9,401 bases of DNA, taken from assembly GCA_022574065.1 (NCBI GenBank), contig JACZST010000061.1, forward strand, positions 1-9,401, written 5' to 3'. The position numbers and the translations under genes were made by a program. This stretch comes from Acidobacteriota bacterium. GTDB taxonomy: Bacteria; Actinomycetota; Acidimicrobiia; Spongiisociales; UBA5794. Of this stretch, positions 6,610-9,401 are shown in pieces (position 1 is the stretch's first letter; every line of letters begins with the position of its first letter). The notes under the pieces are model-generated. The model saw only the letters and a list, made by a program, of their open reading frames with translations. It did no database searches and was not told the DNA's origin.

Positions 6610-7778
6610 TGCGGGTCGTGCTCATCACAGGGAAGGGGGGCGTCGGGAAGACCACCATTGCTGCGGCGACGGCGATCCGATCCGCCGAGCTTGGCCATCG
6701 TACGCTGGTGATGTCGACCGACCCCGCCCATTCATTGGCCGATGCCTTCCAGGTCAAGCTGGGGGACACAGAGACCTCGGTCATCGACAACCTGGATGCC
6801 CAGCAGATCGATTCACAGCTGCGCCTCGAAGAGTCGTGGGGGCCGGTTCGTGACTACCTGACCAAGGTGTTCGACTGGTCGGGTCTCGAAGGGGTTGAGG
6901 CCGAGGAGTTGACGGTGTTTCCCGGCATGGACGAACTGTTCTCGCTGGCGACGGTGCGGGACCATGTTTCATCGGGGAACTACGACGTGATCGTGGTCGA
7001 CTGCGCCCCAACCGCCGAGACCCTCCGTCTGCTCAGCCTGCCCGATGTCATGTCGTGGTACATGGACAAACTGTTCCCGGTCAGCAAGCAGGTCGCCAAG
7101 GTGGTGAGGCCGGTGCTCAGCCGGATGTCGTCGCTGCCGATCGCCGACGACAAGGTGTTTGACACGGTGGCGATGTTTTACGACCGCCTCGATGGCATTC
7201 GTGACATTCTCTCCGATCCAGATATCACCACGGCCCGTCTCGTGATGAACCCGGAGAAGATGGTGATCGCAGAAGCGAAGCGGACCTACACCTATCTTGG
7301 GCTGTTCGGGTACGCGGTCGACTCGGCGATCGTCAACCGGGTCCTCCCGGAAGCCGTTACCGACCCGTATTTCGCCCAGTGGCGGCAGATCCAGAAGGGT
7401 CACCTCGAGGATGTCGCCGAGGCATTCGCCGACGTCGACATCCGCCAGCTGCGACTGTTCGACGAGGAGATGATCGGCATCGATCGGCTGCGGGTCGTGG
7501 GAGACGAGCTGTACGGCGACGTCGATCCGACCCACCGATTGTCACAGGGTCGACCTTTCCGCATCGAAGACGAGGGTGACGATGTCGTGCTCATCGTCGG
7601 GATGCCCTTCGCAGAGCACGACGATCTCGATCTGGTGCGCCACGACCACGAGCTGATTGTGACCGTGGGTCAGTACCGTCGATCGATAGCCCTCCCCGAT
7701 TCGCTGAAGCGGCGTCATGTGCGGCGGGCCAGCCTCGTCGATGGAGAGCTGCGGGTCACCTTCGGAATCGGCGCCTGA
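6609..7778 (+). CDS. ArsA/Get3-like ATPase with C-terminal HSP20-like domain
   Basis: This 389-residue P-loop ATPase of the SIMIBI class has the deviant Walker A GKGGVGKTT (residues 8-16) with its signature Lys9, the A-loop/switch I STDPAHSLADAF (from 36) and switch II DCAPTAETLRLL (from 131). Residues about 314-389 match the ArsA_HSP20 C-terminal domain (IEDEGDDVVLIVGMPF through LRVTFGIGA), a small beta-sandwich seen in bacterial single-domain ArsA proteins. C132, in the nucleotide-binding loop, is the only cysteine, so the arsenite-binding cysteines of pump ArsA are missing, and no arsB, arsC or arsR is present. A Get3-like role in handling hydrophobic or membrane-bound clients is more plausible than arsenic export, but that is inference. 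The ATG at 6609 overlaps the SRPBCC stop; a TTG just before it is not preferred. The stop overlaps the next gene. Confidence 0.9.
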   Translation: MRVVLITGKGGVGKTTIAAATAIRSAELGHRTLVMSTDPAHSLADAFQVKLGDTETSVIDNLDAQQIDSQLRLEESWGPVRDYLTKVFDWSGLEGVEAEELTVFPGMDELFSLATVRDHVSSGNYDVIVVDCAPTAETLRLLSLPDVMSWYMDKLFPVSKQVAKVVRPVLSRMSSLPIADDKVFDTVAMFYDRLDGIRDILSDPDITTARLVMNPEKMVIAEAKRTYTYLGLFGYAVDSAIVNRVLPEAVTDPYFAQWRQIQKGHLEDVAEAFADVDIRQLRLFDEEMIGIDRLRVVGDELYGDVDPTHRLSQGRPFRIEDEGDDVVLIVGMPFAEHDDLDLVRHDHELIVTVGQYRRSIALPDSLKRRHVRRASLVDGELRVTFGIGA

Positions 7779-7960
7779 TGTTGGATGGTCTACCCGATCC
7801 GCAGACGGTCGTCACCGGGCTGAAGCGAGCTGGGGTGCATCTTGCCAAGGCCGGATATGAGATAGCGGCAGGGATCGGCGCATTTGTCGACGAGATCGTC
7901 AACGGCGATCGCGACGACGACGAGGGGAGAGAAGGCCCGGTGAGGATCGACGTCGAGTGA
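7778..7960 (+). CDS. Small ArsA-linked protein
   Basis: This 60-residue protein is of unknown function and starts in the TGATG overlap with the ArsA stop. Residues about 9-42 (from PQTVVTGLKRAGVHLAKAGY to GAFVDEIVNG) should form one or two amphipathic helices. The tail is highly charged (GDRDDDEGREG). There is no signal peptide, Cys or catalytic motif. The conserved-looking spacing and coupling make it a likely small partner or substrate-binding accessory of the ATPase. It is the last gene of the forward block. Confidence 0.72.
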   Translation: MLDGLPDPQTVVTGLKRAGVHLAKAGYEIAAGIGAFVDEIVNGDRDDDEGREGPVRIDVE

Positions 7961-7968
7961 GGGACGGG

Positions 7969-8029
7969 TCATCAGTCATCATTCGTCAGTCCTTTTGGCC
8001 GAGAACTCTTTCTGGCTGATGACTGAGGA
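7969..8029. repeat. Inverted heptad repeats between convergent genes, possible bidirectional terminator
   Basis: On the + strand TCATCAG, TCATCAT and TCGTCAG (7969-7989) form a 7-bp-period array. CTGATGA and CTGAGGA (8016-8029) are the same kind of unit in the opposite orientation. TCAGTCATCA (7972-7981) is perfectly complementary to TGATGACTGA (8017-8026), giving a 10-bp stem with a 35-base loop. A further CTGAGGA follows at 8039-8045. It sits in the spacer where the forward block and the reverse-strand propeller gene converge, so a two-way termination role is plausible, though the T-runs are short. Confidence 0.55.
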
Positions 8030-8052
8030 CTCTTCTTGCTGAGGACTTCGTC

Positions 8053-9401
8053 CTAGAACTCAACCCAGTCGAGTGTGTCGAGCGTGTCCGCCGCCGACAT
8101 CATCACGCCCGCCTCGGAGACCGTCACCAGCCTGCCGTCGATGAGCAATGACCGGCGCACCGGCATCTCCCATCCCCGGTTGGCCTTGGTGTTGTGGCTG
8201 ACGATTCCGATCTCACGGATCCCCGCTGCGGTGACCTCGAGCACGAGGGCGCCGGCCCGTGCCCCCTTGTCGTCCCACCGCTGGAACGGGATGACGGTGA
8301 GGCCGTCGGCCGGGTTGAACAGGAACGCATGGTGATCCCACTCGAGCTCGGAACTCGCGTCGCCCATGGTGAACTGGTCGGTCCGCTCCGGTTGTTGCGG
8401 GTCGGCTACGTCGAACAGCGACGCCTGGAGCCCCGTTACCCGACCGTTGTGGTCGGCATCCTGGCCCACCCCTAGCAGGAGGCCGTCGCTCACCGGATGT
8501 AGGTAGGCGGAGTACCCGTGGATCTTGAGCTCGCCTTCCACTGTTGGCCGGCGGGGATCGGACAGATCGATCACGTACAGCGGATCGACCTGGCGGAAGG
8601 TAACGACGTAGCCGCGGTCCTTGATGAACCGGACCGCGTAGATGCGCTCTCCGCGCCCGAGGCCGTCGACGCTTCCGATGGTTTCGAGCTCGTCGCCGTT
8701 ATCGCGCAGCACGGTCACGACGGAATCGGACTCGGGTGTATCCCACCATTGAGGCGAGTCGGTCGAGGCGACGCGGAGGTCACCCTGCCATTCGGACATC
8801 GACCACTGGCTCAGCATGTAGCCGGGGACGGTGCCGGATGCTTGGTATTCAGCGCCGCGGGGCTGGAGGGTGAACTTGTGGATCATGGTGTTCATGTCTT
8901 CGGGTCGTTCACCGCGGTCCCACACGAACGGGTTGATCCACCGCGAGGTGGCGACATAGGTCGCGTCACCGGATGAATAGACGATATCGCCGTCGGCGAA
9001 AACGGCTGTGGCGTCTTCGATGGCGAGCTCGTCGAGGTCGAGGGTGACCAGGGACAGCGTGGTGAGCCCCGAGAACTCGTCGGGCCGGTGGGTCCGGTTG
9101 CAGTCGACCAGCGTTCCCTCGACGACGGTCACGTCGACACCGTCGTGATCGGTGACCACGACGTATGGGAGCCAGTTGTCGGCGGTCGAGTTGCGCAGGA
9201 GCTCGCGGTTTTTCTCCTCTGCTTCTCGCTCGGCGCGCAGGCCGCTTCCCTCCGGGAACTCCCAGGTGAATCCGGTCGGCTGCGAGGAGACGACGAGTCG
9301 GATGGCGCCATCGACCATTCGTGACGAGACATAGCGACCATCGATCTGGAGGCTCCGCATCAGCTCGGGGTCGGTGGGGTCGGTGATGTCGATCTCGACA
9401 A
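8053..9401 (-). CDS. Beta_propel-domain protein, 5' end outside the window
   Basis: The reading frame is open to the right edge, so the gene starts beyond it; 448-449 codons are visible. The sequence has recurring beta-propeller blade signatures of the form (D/E)xxDPxxP: DITDPTDPEL at the edge, YVIDLSDPRRPTVEGEL, and LFDVADPQQPERTDQF. Other features are VDGRYVSSRM-type text (here IDGRYVSSRM), INPFVWDRGERPEDMNTMIH and LHPVSDGLLLGVGQD. This pattern is that of the Beta_propel family (secreted or membrane-anchored proteins of unknown function in actinobacteria, chloroflexi and archaea), whose N-terminal signal or anchor would be in the missing part. An internal ATG at 9358 is not the start, because the blade motif precedes it. 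The C-terminus ends TLDTLDWVEF. Its biochemical role is unknown. Confidence 0.85.
   Translation of the reverse strand, partial: VEIDITDPTDPELMRSLQIDGRYVSSRMVDGAIRLVVSSQPTGFTWEFPEGSGLRAEREAEEKNRELLRNSTADNWLPYVVVTDHDGVDVTVVEGTLVDCNRTHRPDEFSGLTTLSLVTLDLDELAIEDATAVFADGDIVYSSGDATYVATSRWINPFVWDRGERPEDMNTMIHKFTLQPRGAEYQASGTVPGYMLSQWSMSEWQGDLRVASTDSPQWWDTPESDSVVTVLRDNGDELETIGSVDGLGRGERIYAVRFIKDRGYVVTFRQVDPLYVIDLSDPRRPTVEGELKIHGYSAYLHPVSDGLLLGVGQDADHNGRVTGLQASLFDVADPQQPERTDQFTMGDASSELEWDHHAFLFNPADGLTVIPFQRWDDKGARAGALVLEVTAAGIREIGIVSHNTKANRGWEMPVRRSLLIDGRLVTVSEAGVMMSAADTLDTLDWVEF

Noticed and set aside
6609..7778. Arsenic-resistance pump ATPase
   Set aside because: There is one ATPase domain with no arsenite-site cysteines, an HSP20-like C-terminus, and no arsB, arsC, arsD or arsR nearby.

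Overview
The window is high-GC bacterial DNA that reads like a deep-branching actinobacterium. The Acidimicrobiia are my best guess, based on overall impression and not on a marker gene. The supports are a luciferase-like oxidoreductase of the F420-using type, an ArsA-type ATPase with a C-terminal HSP20-like domain, a Beta_propel-family protein, a small four-cysteine protein of actinobacterial character, and short intergenic tandem repeats with a 7-bp period. No rRNA, tRNA, CRISPR array, transposase, phage gene or recognised defence system is visible.

Left end (1-1645): this part is damaged. About 162-323 on the + strand is a decayed 3' fragment of a nitronate monooxygenase gene. It abuts, tail to tail, the reverse-strand remains of a secreted M1-family aminopeptidase (about 318-1645). 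Both lose their ends at the same 6-bp sequence (318-323). The peptidase also carries a frameshift between its lipoprotein signal peptide and its catalytic domain, which a 2-bp expansion inside a hexanucleotide repeat explains exactly. Either this is a real erosion site or it is a misassembled contig end.

Reverse-strand gene 1820-2854: an intact LLM-class oxidoreductase. Its 3' flank holds a perfect 12-bp inverted repeat. Its 5' flank, a divergent intergenic region, holds heptanucleotide repeats.

Forward block 3004-7960: eight tightly packed genes in the order small four-Cys protein, QueG-like double-[4Fe-4S] reductase, small membrane protein, metallophosphoesterase, SAM methyltransferase, then after a 95-bp gap an SRPBCC protein, an ArsA/Get3-like ATPase and a 60-residue protein. 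Three junctions are stop/start overlaps of the TGATG type, which implies translational coupling. The last three genes look like one functional unit: a lipid-binding-type fold, a membrane-protein-targeting-type ATPase and a small helical partner. What they do together is inference.

Right end (8053-9401): a Beta_propel-domain protein on the reverse strand that runs off the window. It converges on the forward block across a 92-bp spacer built from inverted heptad repeats.

The clearest things to follow up are the hexamer-repeat frameshift, the two-pseudogene junction and the heptanucleotide arrays found at several gene boundaries. I did not find convincing evidence for a wholly new multi-gene system.
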